Origin: Doris montereyensis
Lineage: Eukaryota; Mollusca; Gastropoda; Nudibranchia; Dorididae
DNA length: 64,000 bases
Assembly (NCBI GenBank): GCA_037039925.1
Contig: JAXRKP010001358.1
Coordinates: 30,001-94,000, forward strand
Direction of reading: 5' to 3'
In this document: positions 12,671 through 26,900 of the stretch, piece after piece
How positions within the stretch are numbered: the first letter of the stretch is position 1
How the letters are laid out: each line of letters begins with the position of its first letter
Program-made: the position numbers and the translations under genes
Notes under the pieces: model-generated
What the model saw: only the letters and a program-made list of their open reading frames with translations
Told to the model about the DNA's origin: nothing
The model's database searches: none

Positions 12671-12800
12671 TAGAATTTACCCTGTCCACCAAGATGGTGA
12701 TCTCAGTGTGAATTGAGAGGAAATGGCAAAACAAAATATGTGCAAAGATGAAAAGAAAGAAGTAGGGCCTACCAATTGCACCTACCAACTACCCACAGAC
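12671..12800. repeat. dispersed AATTTACCC repeat, copy
   Basis: Unit order: AATTTACCCTGTCCACCA, GATCTCAGTGTGAATT, AGAGGAAA, GAAAGAAGTAGG, CCTACCA. The same order recurs at 12879, 15085, 25285, 60140 and 60590, and inverted at 852. Confidence 0.7.
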
Positions 12801-12878
12801 TAAGATATTTTGTCCATAGCAGGTTACGGAGATACTCCCTCATGGATTTGAGATGACCATGGCTGTTCTGTTCAATCG

Positions 12879-13042
12879 AAATTTACCCCATCCACCATTG
12901 CAGTCATCTCAGGGTGAATTAAGAGGAAACAGCAAGATAAAAAATGATAAGTAGAAGAGTGGAAGGAAACAGCAAAATGAAAGATAAGTAAAAGAAGGAA
13001 AGGAAAGAAATAGAACCTAGCAGTAGCACCCGCCAACCGCCA
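12879..13042. repeat. dispersed AATTTACCC repeat, copy
   Basis: Second copy, 80 bp after the first and in the same direction, ending in CACCCGCCAACCGCCAAC. Confidence 0.7.
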
Positions 13043-13341
13043 ACATGACCATGGCAGTGTACGTCTTAAATGAGAAACTAGCATCATGATCAAATTCATT
13101 CAAGTAACAAAAACGTAATGCACATACTCATAATCTTATTCAAGGACACACATGAAAAGAGAAGATATGTATGCATTTTAATAAAAGGAGACACTTCTAA
13201 TACTTCTATAATTTGCTCACGTTCGAGACACTTTGGAATACCCAATACAGATACAGACATACACAAAAACAATTCAATTAGTGGCATTAGGGCACATGAG
13301 ATAATTTTATGCTTTGCTTAAAATTGTAATATTATTTACAC

Positions 13342-13347
13342 TTTATT
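13342..13347 (-). terminator. possible polyadenylation signal downstream of ACO2
   Basis: AATAAA on the minus strand, about 1.5 kb after the ACO2 stop codon, in AT-rich non-coding sequence. Other signals closer to the stop may have been missed. Confidence 0.25.
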
Positions 13348-14824
13348 TTTCCCTAAATCGTAAAAGAAGAATTTTTAAAAACGAACAGAAATTTTGTCAA
13401 CAGTGACAAACAAAAAGAAACAGTTGTGTTATCTCTCTACAATCAAATGGTCAGTTGTCCATTGGTGATGGATTTTTAATTTCTTTGTATGCCTGACTTT
13501 GCAGTCTGATAGAAATTGTTCTGCTCTACCAAATAAACTTGTAAAGATGGGAGCCATTTTCTTTTTCACATGAAACATTGTCACTGCCACATATGATACA
13601 CACAATGATAACACAAAGCCCACAAGTAATGGATGACTATGTAAATTTACTTCAATGCAAGTCATACATGTACATAATTACAAATTTCATATAATTTAAT
13701 GGGGTCCTCAAGCCATGTTTTTCACAACACTAACTATGGTAGAAAAAAGATTCTAACACTACACAAGTAGGTAAACTCAAAGTCAGATCATAGAAGCCAA
13801 TATAAGAAAGTGTCGTGATTTTGTTAAATGGGTTTTTTTGAGAGAAAAAAACAAACACCTTCAACTAACATGGTAAACCAAGAGTCTTAAATGAGTAAAT
13901 GTAAACAATATCGGATAAAATACTGATAAATTTGTAAAAAAAACAAATTAAGTCATTATGAATGAAGACACAAGACATTCGTATGAAAGTTTTTGAATTC
14001 TTATATTAAAAATACAGTAGTAAAGCAAGGAAAAAGAAGTATGTTGTCTCTTCAGATTACTTAAGTAATTGGGCAAACATTTTATACCTCATTACCTTAT
14101 GAGATAACAACTGTGCTTTTGACACAGATATGAGACTTTCAAAAGAAAGCAAACTTTTAAAGCCACACTTTTACTCACAATTGTGATTTAAATATTATCT
14201 TTCTAAAAAGTAGCATACACAAGCGAGATACAGAAAAATTTGTTAATCTCATTTCAAGATAATGATGCTAATTGTCAAGTCAATTGATCTGTAATATTTT
14301 AAAAAGAAAGAAAATCATGTCTCTCAAACCACGTGTATCGTTCACCCTCCTCTTCTTAGATAAATATGGCATGAAGCGATTAAATGACATTCAGAATTCA
14401 TTATTTTTAATTATAGCTTCTGAGTATATAACATCTGACCTTGGGGATAATAATCTATTTTTCACATAATTGGGATGACATTTTGAATCAAATTTATATC
14501 AGTATGTGTGTATCCCACACTGGGTAACTATATATATGGTGACAAACTGTTGTGACATTTTCGGAAGATTATAATGCAGGATTGGATGATAATAAGAGCT
14601 GCAACATTTTTAAAAGAAGACATTTAAAAACATCATGTACTCTTGGATTTGAAGTTGTACATGTCAGTGCTGATCAGTTCTCCTTAAATCTTGTTGGCAG
14701 TGATGCCACCGTCAATTAAAAAATATATATATCACATCAATAAAGACCCTTTCATTTTCTACACTCAATCATCAATTCACTCTAGTATTTTCAATTTCAA
14801 TTATCATAACATTAAGATAGATGC

Positions 14825-14965
14825 TTAAGCTTTTCCTGACATTTCTGCCATTCTATTGAGAGCACTGCCAGCCTGGAACCATTTGATCTGGCCTTCATTC
14901 ATGGTGTGATTCAGCAGTACTTTATCCACTGAGCCATCCTTGTGTTTGATATGACACTCCACATT
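14825..14965 (-). CDS. ACO2: ACO2 exon 21 (last coding exon, stop)
   Basis: Encodes [37 protein letters not shown], then TAA at 14827-14825. Acceptor CCTTTTCAG. Confidence 0.96.
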   Translation of the reverse strand, partial: NVECHIKHKDGSVDKVLLNHTMNEGQIKWFQAGSALNRMAEMSGKA

Positions 14966-17900
14966 CTGAAAAGGAAGAAATTATATACAAACATCAGCTC
15001 AACAAACGACAATGAGGAAGAGGATGTCAAAGACGAGAGAAAAAAGATAGCAAAGAAGAAGGAAATTTTGTTTGTTTCATTGCTATTTACCCTGTCCGCC
15101 ATATGCAGTGATCTCAAAGTGAGGTGAGAGCAAACCGCAACATGTAAGACATGTGAAAGAACAAAAGCAAAGAATTAGGACCTAGCACTACTAGCAGCAG
15201 CACAAACCAACCATCCACAGAAAAAGAAGAAAGAAAGAAGAGATAATCATGATGAAAAAAATGCTACATGTCTAAATACTAAATATGGATTACCCATGAT
15301 AGTGTAATTGCAACAAGCCCACTGCTTGAATTTTTACTTCTGTTCTTTTAATTGAATTAATCAAAAAAGGGATCTAACGATAAATAAAACTCGACAGGAA
15401 AAACTGCCTGATCTAAACTGAACCTAAAATTCAATTCAAGATCTAGTTCAGCCTATAATGAGTTAGGCAAGCACCTGTAAGACATAGTTAACTTCACAGC
15501 ATTTGCATTCAATGTTTCAAAGGGTAAGCTTTGTCTGTGCTCAAAGGCATTCGAAAACAACTCTAGCAACAACAGGGGGAAAGTTCAACGTTTTGCTTTA
15601 ATCCTTTGCATCTTTCCACAGACTAAACCAGCAGACCTCCAACCTTGATCATCCAATCATGAACAAAATTGTTAGCACTTGATATTCAATAATTCATTGT
15701 TTATTTCATTTGAGGGATTTACTTTTGCTTTTTCAATTGGCATCAATGTTTTTAATAAAATGAAAATAAACATCCTCATTTTATGTTTCCATCACACTAT
15801 TTTCCTTTCCATCTTAGTTCAACACAGAAGTAAGTATCATCTTATATTATCTTATAGGTTTCTGCCACACACAAAAATTTCAGAGAGTAAAAATGGCCCA
15901 TATTTGAATAAAGAATAATCTTTTAAATATCATCTTTGCAAATGCATTGATTGCCATGGCACCAAATCTATGATACCCAAAATGTATTCCATGCTCCTAA
16001 AAAACATGTAATCTGAGTGTAACAACTGTTGTTGCCCCCCCTAAACATTGTTTTCCAGTCTACTATGTACTTTTTCTGCTTATTCACTGCACTTAATTTG
16101 TATTCTAGAGATATGGTAAATACTTAAGAGGAGATGAAAGTTTCCCTTAAAAAATATTGAAAGCAAGGAACAGACCAAGTACTTTTGTACAATTAACTGA
16201 GTGTGAGTATGGACGAGTGTGCATGTGTGTATGAATGTTAACCATGGTTATATTATGTTCAATTGTGTTATATGATGGTGCAAGTGAACTTATTGTGTAC
16301 TAAATGTATTTTGTAACATGAAAAATGTAAATCAAAAGAAAAATTGCCTTCTTTGGACAATAAAGATTTATTATGATTATTATAATTAACTAGTTCAGGA
16401 ACTTTAAAAAAACTAACAAATCATCAAAGCACTCTATTTGGAAAGGAGCAAATGCCTGGTCACATCAACAGACTGCCTTTGTAAACATTATGGTTAAAAT
16501 AAAGGAAATCATAAGGGTAGGCAGGTATGAAGCCACAGTCCAGTGGATTCTGACACCTATGACAGATATATCTATTTAAATTAACTTTTGGAGTGCCTTC
16601 TTACAAAACTTTCGATTTCTTTCATAATATTAAACAAGACAGATATTGAATTGAAATATCACATTCATTTATTTCCTATACACGTCAAATTACCTTTCCT
16701 GGAGTAAGATCTTTCAGGCCAATGAAAGATATTCTGTCCGTGGGCTGAACTTTGTCATAGTCTGCAGGATTTGCAAATGTCAATGGCAGCATTCCTTGTT
16801 TCTTCAGGTTTGTTTCTAAAATGAGAAAATCAATGCGTTAAGATACACACCTGGTTCTCTCATCAAGTGACACTAAATACTCCCTTGAAACAAAATGCAG
16901 CTGCACAATATCATAGAATATATGTACTTCGTTAATAATAATTAGATGGTGATGTACTTAATAACCTTCCTCTCTATTTTTTTTATAAATTTTGCAGTGG
17001 AACATAAGACAGGAAAAAGTATACATATTCATTTTCTGGGGTATAATGTAAAAAAAAAATTGTTTTAATTATGTCCCTTGTACAAATGCTCTTTTAAAGT
17101 AATTTGTTTTGTTTTCATTTTAAGTGTTCTATCCTTTCACTAGCATGAAACTGTAAATTTACCATCACACATCCATTTGCTATAATACTTTCTCAATCAA
17201 ATGAAAGTATGAAAAGTATTATATGGATTTTATAATTAATCAATATCTTCTGCCCATTGTCTATCCTGTGTTATTTCATAAAGCATTATCATCCTCTATA
17301 CAAAAAGCACTTAACTTAAATTCAGGATAAAATATTCACAAAACGCTAAATATCAAATCATAATAACCACATCCTACAAGCTTGGAAAAAGATCCTTTTC
17401 TGATGCTTTTCACAGGAGGCAAGACTTGTTTAGTATAGTAAAAGTAAAACAGTATATTTTCAGGCAATGCTGCAGACCATAAATCTTTTTTTTTTATTTT
17501 TTTCATTCTGAAAAGAAGCAGGAAAGGTTTGAAAATAATCATCAGTTTACCATGGATTCGGGCAAAGCTTTTCACAATGATAGCTCTGCCTCCAAGATGC
17601 CTTGGTTCTAAAGCAGCATGTTCTCGGCTGCTTCCTTCACCGTAATTTTCATCACCAACAACAACCCATCCCTGGTTTTGAGCCTGGACATAAGAAAAAA
17701 AGTCAAAGATATAATCATAAAGGAAATAAAACGTTTCATTTCATTAACAATTCATATATTTCACATTATTCTACTTTAGATTTTCATTTACTTATCTGTG
17801 ACATTTAGTTTCATGAGCATCAATAACTTTTCCTTGTCCTGCAGTGTTTTCAAGGGTTCTTCACAATAACACTTATGTTCATACCCCCATACATGGATAC

Positions 17901-20900
17901 CATAACAATTTCATCTGTACGAGTACAAGTGAGCTTTTAAATATGTGGATACCTTGTAATGTCTGGCTGTCTCTGGAATACCGCCAGATTGGCCAGTCAG
18001 CTGATTCGTCACCTTGTTCATTTCATTGTTTTCAATGTTCGTAGCCCTAAATAAAGAAGAGAACAAAATCAATGAGAATGATTTTACTGTATAAACTGAG
18101 CGTCTATCCATCTTGTAATTCACAAATTTTCAGACAGAAAGTAAAAAAGTCAAGAACATTTGGGGGGGTTTTTTAAAGGGAAAAAAATTGCTTAGCTGGT
18201 TTACACAATCACATCTTCAAACTTTCTGATTCTCTAAATTAAGTTAAGATATAATTCAATTACAATTTTATCATTTAACAGTCGTAAATATAAGAAAAAT
18301 GTTGTCCCAGGAGCTGTCACATAGACTAAAAACAACTTTCCCGTGCTTAATCAATGTTGAAAATATGTGCTGTTTTATTCAATAGAGTTACAAAGAAGAT
18401 AGGTAACAAATACATTTAATATTATTTCTTTTCTTATCACAAAAAGAAGTGAAAAACAAATGATAAAAATACCAAGCATCATTTCTCATGTATATCTAGA
18501 TATGAAACAAAGGACAAAAGAAAATTCTAATATTCTTTTTTCTTCTTCCCCAAATCATTTTCCTTGAGACTCATGTTAGCTAAGAACACTTACAGATATA
18601 AATTGTTTTTACATATAACATGTGTTTTTTTCTATGAAAACTCACCCGATGAGGAGATTATTGGAAATGTTATCCAAATGACCTCGGTACTTGAGCCACT
18701 GACCTGCAGCACTGATGTGATCCGTTGTGCATTTACCTTTAACCTTTAGAAGAAAATGACACACTTCTTTGTTCAAGTAAATTCAGGCGGTTTTTTTCCC
18801 ACTATCATTATTTGAAAATATATATATAGAAAACAAACTACAGATGAAAAGGAAGGAGTAAAAAAAAATCTACTAGTAACTTGCCCCCAAGGTATGCATA
18901 ATAAAATTTGAGTAAGTGTAACAATCATATTTATCTTTCTGAAATTGTGATGCTTAATATAACGACATAATAATAAGTAAAATAAGACAGTGGTACCTCA
19001 AATCAGCTCTACACAATGTATAAAGAACACTTAGATGATTTAAAGGAGTCAACAAGAGAAAAAAAACAAAATATAGGCATACTTATATATAAACAAACCA
19101 TCCCATAATTGTCTGAACATTGACCGGCATATATAGAGAAAAAAAATCCTCCATTTTTATACCTAATACTATTTACTGATACTGTATTTACACACCGATA
19201 ATGGGTGTGCATATCAAACTAGAGGAACCAATACCCAGTTCAGAATAGTTCCTTAGGTAATGAAATATTTTAACCCCTTCGCTGCCAGGGAGACCTAATG
19301 TAGCAGTGCCGGGGAAAAACTGACAGTTTACCTTCTGAAGGGATGTTATTCAAACAATATGCAGGTGTTTTGTGCAGTTTTGTCCCTTAGACCAGTCAAC
19401 AAACCTAATGAACCATGTCATGTCATAAGCCCGTAAATCCTATGGGCACATAGCGCATAGCATACGCACGCAGACTAGCCCCCGCAAGTACATTCCATGG
19501 GCATATGGCACATAGCATACACAAACTGGCCCATAAATGTTATGGCACATGGCAGTGAAGGGATTAATAAGAAGTCAGCATTGTATCAGCTTTCTTTTCC
19601 AAACAAGGTCTTTCCACCCCTTCACTTTTTTCAAGATTGTTGTTGCTATATATATGTCAAAAATCACTGTATGCTCTTTCGATAATATAAATCCATCGAG
19701 CTATATCTAGATGTATCAAAATATCATAAAACGTTCAAAGTTATCTTTCACATTACTAGAAACATCCAGATTGAGATTCAGTACATTTAATAATACGGTG
19801 AACTGAAAGCCATAGAAAGAATTGAAGTACCGCCTGAAACAATTTAAATGCAGTACCAAATTATTCATAACTTGCAATTTTTATTTCACATTTCTTTTCA
19901 ATGAATAAATAGTTACTTCCGTCAAACATCTTGGCAACTGGAGGGAAAAAAACAGGTAAGATAAAGAGAGTCAGAACGAAGCAAATAAGAAATGTATGTG
20001 GAGACAGCTCATAGAGCAGTATGTGGGTCCTCAATATCATGATAAGAGATAGATGCTAGAGATGATCGTGTCAGCACATGACATGTGTTTTGCCACAATG
20101 TGTAAAGCAAAGCAAGAGAGAGATGGACAACATGTTTCACTTCATTGCCACTCTGAAAAAATGACCGAAGAAGGGCTAGGCGAGACCCCAGCTCACGTTG
20201 ATCTGTTTATTAATAAGCCGTGTCTTTTTTCAACTTCAATTACAAAATAGTTGTTTTTACGATTGGCAAATTTCCAAAGACTTGCAGGTACATTGTAAGA
20301 AAGACAGTAGAAATGGAACAACTGAACAAAAGAGATTGTGATTAACCTAGGCAACGTTCAGTGGGGAGAAAGGAGGATACATTAGCCTGATAAAAAAAAT
20401 TAAACAAAAGATCAATTTGTAATAAAATCCTTCAAGTCTAAAGATGAGAAAAGTCAGACAAATTGCACATTGCTGTCTATCCCTGAAAGTTTACAGGAAG
20501 TTAACATATCATTTAGTAAGATAAAAGTATAACTGACCTTAATTAGGACAATTAAATCCTCCAGATCTTTCCCATTCCATTTGTCAAATGGAGAGAGAAG
20601 CTGCAGCCGTTTACTTTCAGGGGAGACATCAACATTAACAGAGCTACTGTCAGTTGGTGGGGCTTGATATGTATCTTGGCCTGGGTCAAAGCCAGCTTTT
20701 GGCAGCTCATCTCCATATGGACTGTTCAATTTGAATTTTTTTCCTGGTGGTGGTGGTGGGGGGGGGGGGGGGGGGGGTTAAAATTGAAGAAGAATTACAT
20801 TTTGAGCCTCAAGACCAGCTTATATAACCTCTGAAATCAAATTCTTTATGAAAAAGAGAAGGATAATTGGATTGTTTAAGACTAAGTTCTTTTATCGAAA

Positions 20901-23900
20901 ATTTGACGTTAACATCAACATATTGACAATAAAAAGGCTAACATAATATAAACAGTAGTTTCAACATTTTGTCAGTCGAAAATACAATATGTGCTAAAGT
21001 ACATAACTGACACATCATAACCTCACCCAGGTCAGAATTAAGAGTGAAGAAAACGGTATAAATAAATGGATTCGGAAAGAGAATCAATGTAAAATCAACT
21101 CATCAAAAATCTTTATAAAACCGCATAAATATTTTAAACGCCATCCAAATTTACCATCAGCTCCTGTCAACTCATCCGTCAAGGGATTGAAATCCAGGTC
21201 GCCAGCAAGAACTAAAGCTGTGACTATTTCTGGCGAGGTGACAAAAGCGTGTGTTGCTGGGTTAGCATCATTGCGTCCTGTAAAGTTTCGGTTGTATGAA
21301 GAGACAATGGTGTTCTTCTCTCCTTTCTTCACATCTTGTCTGTCCCACTGACCGATACATGGCCCACAGGCATTTGCCAGAACAACGCCTCCAAGGTCAC
21401 GGAGGACTTCAGCCTGCACAAATGAAAGATACAGGGGCTTAATAATATCAAAATAATCATAAAACCAAAACAGAGGAGGCAGTAGATAAATTTTGATCAC
21501 TTGATCCATTTGATCATTCAGTCAGCACAGAATACTACCTGTTTACACATTTGTGGCAAAAATCAAAGGTCATATAAATAAATTCATTATATTCATTCAT
21601 TTACACTTCCCTATGTGCACCAAGATTACAAACGCAAGTAGTTTTTTGTTGATTTAAACAGACTGCCACTCTGAATTACGAAAAATCATGACAAAAATGT
21701 TTTTAAAAATCAGGACACTGGGAGGAAAAATTAGGACACAAGAGCGATTTCAGAAGGTCCAGTCAGCCAGTCACTTACTTCAAAATATCAAAGGTGTTTG
21801 TTAATATCAAGCTTAATAGGGTCATTATCATTTCTGGTTTCCTTTTCTCAAGTAAACATTTCCATTAAAAAGCACCCCCCCAATAAAACATGAAATCTAG
21901 AACTAAATCTAGCACTACAGTTGCCTCCTTTCACAGCTCGACCCCTTCTCGCTTCCCGCCAAAGTTCACACACTGAAAGACACACTGACTTTTCCACTCT
22001 TTTTCATCAGTTATGTCTTAGTCTTGCTATCATGTTTTCACAGACACACATGCCCACCCCACCCCTTCTGATATCCGGTCGTACGTGCATGACATCCCTT
22101 CAACCTATCACTGTCAATCATCCAACTTCCTCTATTGTTCCTTGCATTTATCTTTCAGTTGCAGCCCTCCGTAAGTTGTCTAACATACACACACATGTGC
22201 GCAATCCTCTGTTTCTCTATTCTTCCACTACACACATGACATTCTCTCTCTGACACTACACACACAACATTCTCTCTCTCTGACACTGACACACATGCAT
22301 GTGATCGCCTTTAACACTTTGCTGCAGGGGGAGTCATATTGCTTCAAAGTTTTAATCTCAACTAGATCTACTTAGGAGTACAGATACAGATCATCTAGAT
22401 CTAACAAGTCATTAAATATTAACGAAGCCATCTGCTTAATTAATTTGAAATTTAATGTTCTAGTAATCGCTAGGCCTCAATAACATGTAATCATATGATC
22501 TTTAGGTCTCATGGGAGTACAGCATGAGTACTCTGAATAAAGGACAAAGAGAACAATATAGAGAAGAATCGATACCACATTACTCATGTTTAACATGAAT
22601 CTCAGATAGGCACAACATCTAGGTCTGGCCGATTAAAAAAAAAAATCACAATCTGAATAATGAATACATAAAGAACAATGCCATACAGGCAGCAATCGCA
22701 GTATGTGAACAAAAATCGGGACCGGCCAACAAAAATCGGAAAACGGAGACTGCAAAGTATAGCTAATAATCAGGATAAACGGCATGTCTGTTTAAATCAG
22801 TTACATTTTGCTCACCTCTTCGGATACCCACAACTCCAAATCATGATTTATTTCGACTGTTTTCTCCCTTTGGTCTACTTCTCTTTCCAGGTCTTGTCAC
22901 ATTCACAATTTTTCCTTAACTGCCATTTTGACTTCTCTCTTTACATATGGTAATCATCTTAATCTGCTTTTACTGATTATTTTTTTTGTATAATGACCTT
23001 TGATATATAAAGTTAACTTTTCAGTTAAATAAAACAAAGGAGCTATTTTAACCTCTTACCTCAACCACCTTGGGTTGTGCTCTCTCTTACATTTTGTTCT
23101 TAGGGCCCTTGCAGGGAAATGTTGTAAAACAGCCATTCATCAATACAGTGTTCTTTATCTTCTTTTTTTCATAACATTGTACTCTTAGGAAAAGTACTTC
23201 ACGCTACTTTCCTCACTTGAAGATGTACAGTCGGTGAGCCTGCACTTGTGTGGGGATTAAGACTATAACTCAATCTTTATCTTTATCAGAAATGCAATAG
23301 TCAAGATCAGTTCTCAACTTCAATCAGACCCTTTGTTCAGCCACACAACTTACCATACCATCTCTCTCTATGGTAGCTCTGATTTGTTCTGAGCCTGGAG
23401 TGACTGTAAATAGTGACTTTGCCTTAATACCATGTTCTAGAGCTTGTTTAGCAATGCTGACAGATCTACCCATATCTTCATAACTGCTGTTTGTGCAACT
23501 TCCAATCAAACCTATCAAAAAGCAAACAAAAAAGGTGAATGACAACAAAGACAACAATGCATAAAAATTTGCAAAACTCAATATGACAATTTTTTCCAGT
23601 GCACATTTATAAGGTATACAATTTTCAAAGAAAAACACTATATTTCACTACTGTCCTGATGAAAATGCAACATTTTTCTTTTTCATTTCTTTTGTTATCA
23701 TATTGATACACAATCACCTAGTATACATCTGTATATAAAATTGCTGTTATAAGATATTTAAACAAATGTTTACTGTTAAATTATGGCGTCGGTGGCTGAG
23801 CGGTGAGGCTGCAGGACTGGGGTAACAAAGCTATGTCTGACATTGTGATCTGGGAAAAACTTTACAAGCATTATCTCCTCTATGCCAGTGCAAACTGGGT

Positions 23901-26900
23901 ACAAGAACTAGCATGGGAGTAAACACCTGCGTCAGACTAGCGCACTGGCCAGGAGTCGATTCATGCAATTGAAACCGGGATAAGCTCCGGCTCTATGGGC
24001 CTTAATGACTGTGAAGGAATTTTTTACTTTTGTTGGGTTTTTTATAACTCTTCTTTGGCATTATATATGAGTTTTTCATCCGAACAGTAACAATAATAAC
24101 ACAAATGTAGCACAAACTTTCCTGGCCATTCCTTTGCCTGATATATGTCTAAGACTGGTTCTCAACCACCACAGATTGGCACTCTATTATTTTAAACGCA
24201 CCTTATGAGGCAGAACCAATGATCTAGGAAATGTTAGAAGTACCATGGAATTCGAAAGATTACAAAATGAGCTGATGTAATAAGACGTCGTCTGATTTCA
24301 AAGCACATTCCACCTCCATTAAAAAACTCCAATGAGTGTTTCCTTCAAATTATACTATTTCTTAGCCTTAAACTCTTACTCTCAGTTTTAAGCTCTTATT
24401 TATCGATTTTACTGAATTTACTACATTTATTTCTTGTATCGGTATGTACAATAATGCAAATTTTTTAAAGAAATGTATTAAGAAATTACACCTATTTAGA
24501 AAAGCTAGTTAGACATTTATTTATACTATGAATGGAAGTTGTTTAAACAATTTTTGCATCTGTGATAACAATTTACAAAGATTTTAAAACATATCTATAT
24601 TTATATTTATACTACATAATTATTATGATTTTGTAATGTATTGATTTTAATTGTGAAATGGAGAATGAATGAAAGAGAAAGAGATGAATTGTACTGTAAT
24701 TTATTCATGTTGATTTGAAACGTGACCAGAGCAAATTTCCTTTTGGACAAATAAAGACATCTTATGCGTAAAGCAGTAGCAAAAAACAAAAAACATGACT
24801 GATAGAATTTCTTGAATTTTGAGGGTTACTTTCAATTTGTAACTTGTTATCTTACCAACTTTCACATCCATCGGCCATCCTTTGTCTTTAGCTATCTGAC
24901 CCAATTTACTGATGGGATGAGCCAAATCAGGGGTGAAAGGGCCATTAACATGCGGTTCCAGCTAACAGAGAGAGAAAAGAAAAGTAAAAATGTCTTTTAA
25001 CCGAATGAATGCTCATTTGAAACTTGCAGAATTCAAACTGTCATTGACACAAAACAGTAGTGTTGTTGCAGTATTTTTGGAGGAGAGGGGGAAGAACGAA
25101 GGTTGGGTTTTTGTTTTTGTTCACTTTCTCCTTGTATTGGCTGATTTTGCTTTGTTTGTATTGGTTTGATTTTTTTTATTTTGGAGAGGGGAGGAGGAGG
25201 GGATACTGTATAACATATAATGAGCCCAACAAATTTTTTTTAACAAAATGTCGTGTTAGGCTTTGCTTGTTTGTTTCAAATGTGAAATTTACCCTGTCCA
25301 CCATTGCGATAATCTCAGTGTGAATTAAGAGGAAACAGCAAGATGAAAGATAAGTGAAAGAAGTAAAAGAAAGAAGTAGGACCTACCAGCAGTACCCGCC
25401 AACCGCTCGCGTCATGTTAAGCACATAAAGACCTTAACAAAAAGTAATGTGTATACTGCATAACATACAATGCCCACAAAAAACAACAATAACAACTTTC
25501 CAACAGATGAAATAGTAATTAAAATACCTCACTGAGGTTGATCTCAATGAGTTCATCATATTGAGCATTGGCATCCGACATAAGCAAGCCTTTGTATTCA
25601 TTCGCAAGACTTGCTATGCCTGTGAAAGAAAAATGTTAAAAATGCACTCGTTAAAACCATTGATTCAGATATGTCACCAGATTGACAATGATACGAAAAA
25701 CACACACAAATATTCTCTCTAGCTCCATCTACGTCTCTGTCCGACAAAGATTCATATGATTTAATGGCTTTCCACATGAAACTGACAATATCTTCATTAG
25801 GTTCAAGTATTTTCTCATTTAAAAACCAAGTTTTCACATCTAAGCATATGTCATACCCTCTCTCTTTGTTGCTTTTAAGTAATCTTGCATTCTGTAGTTG
25901 TATGGAAAGACTGAAGTTGTGGCACCAATCTCTGCTCCCATGTTGCAAATAGTACCCATGCCTGTTGAAAGGACGTAAAGGAGGTTCAAGAATTTAAATT
26001 TACACTAAAAACCTTAAGGAATACAGAGTGACATTGTGATAATATCTAATTCAGAAAAAGATTGAATCATATGTGTTTTGGGTTTTCTTTTGTTTGCAAA
26101 AACCCAACAATCATTCTTTTCAATCAAAAATTCAACTTATGAGTTTTTTTCTTTACTTCTTATGAGTCCAAACACTAATCAAAGATTCATGTCTTACATG
26201 TTTAATACAAACCTGTACATGAAATTGAATCCACTCCAGGTCCGAAATACTCAACGATAGCTCGGTTCCACCTTTTACAGTGAGGATACCAGCTACTTTA
26301 AGAATGACATCTTTGGGTGATGTCCACCCAGAGAGTTCACCCGTCAGCTTCACACCAATGACCTGCAAACAAAAGAAATCAATCATCATTTTTCAACCAT
26401 GGCTCTGATGTAGCTTTCGTCTTAACTCTTGTTGTGACCAGTTTCTTAGAACAAAAATCTATAAATAGCACACCATTTTGCTTATTATATAGGGTGTGTG
26501 ATGTATTCTGGGATAGTTTTTCCCCGGCATTTTTTTAGCAGCGGGAGGATAGTATCCTGCTTTGCACAGAAAATAATACAGTGAAACCTCTCTAATCGGG
26601 AACTATCAGTGGATTGTAAAATCGTCCCAATTTGCCAGATTTCCCGGGGACCTAGGGATTTTGGTTTTCCCTCAGCAGTTTGAGGTACCTAAGCCCTTCT
26701 GTGAGTGGTAAAATTCAGAATTAAACAAACAAGTAGCCACAGGACCAGTTGATCAAAACAAATATGGCATTCTTCAGAGACGTCACCGACGCTCACAGCC
26801 GATCTTCGTTGGACGGTAGATAAATAAGACACGTAATCAAGAGGGCATGGTGAATTGTTAAATCTCCTCACATGTCCACCCTTGTGATAGGCAGGCAATA

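Noticed and set aside
22312..22334. Another TTAA element starting TTAACACTTTGCTGC
   Set aside because: It resembles the 19274 MITE end, but no matching inverted end was found to the right.
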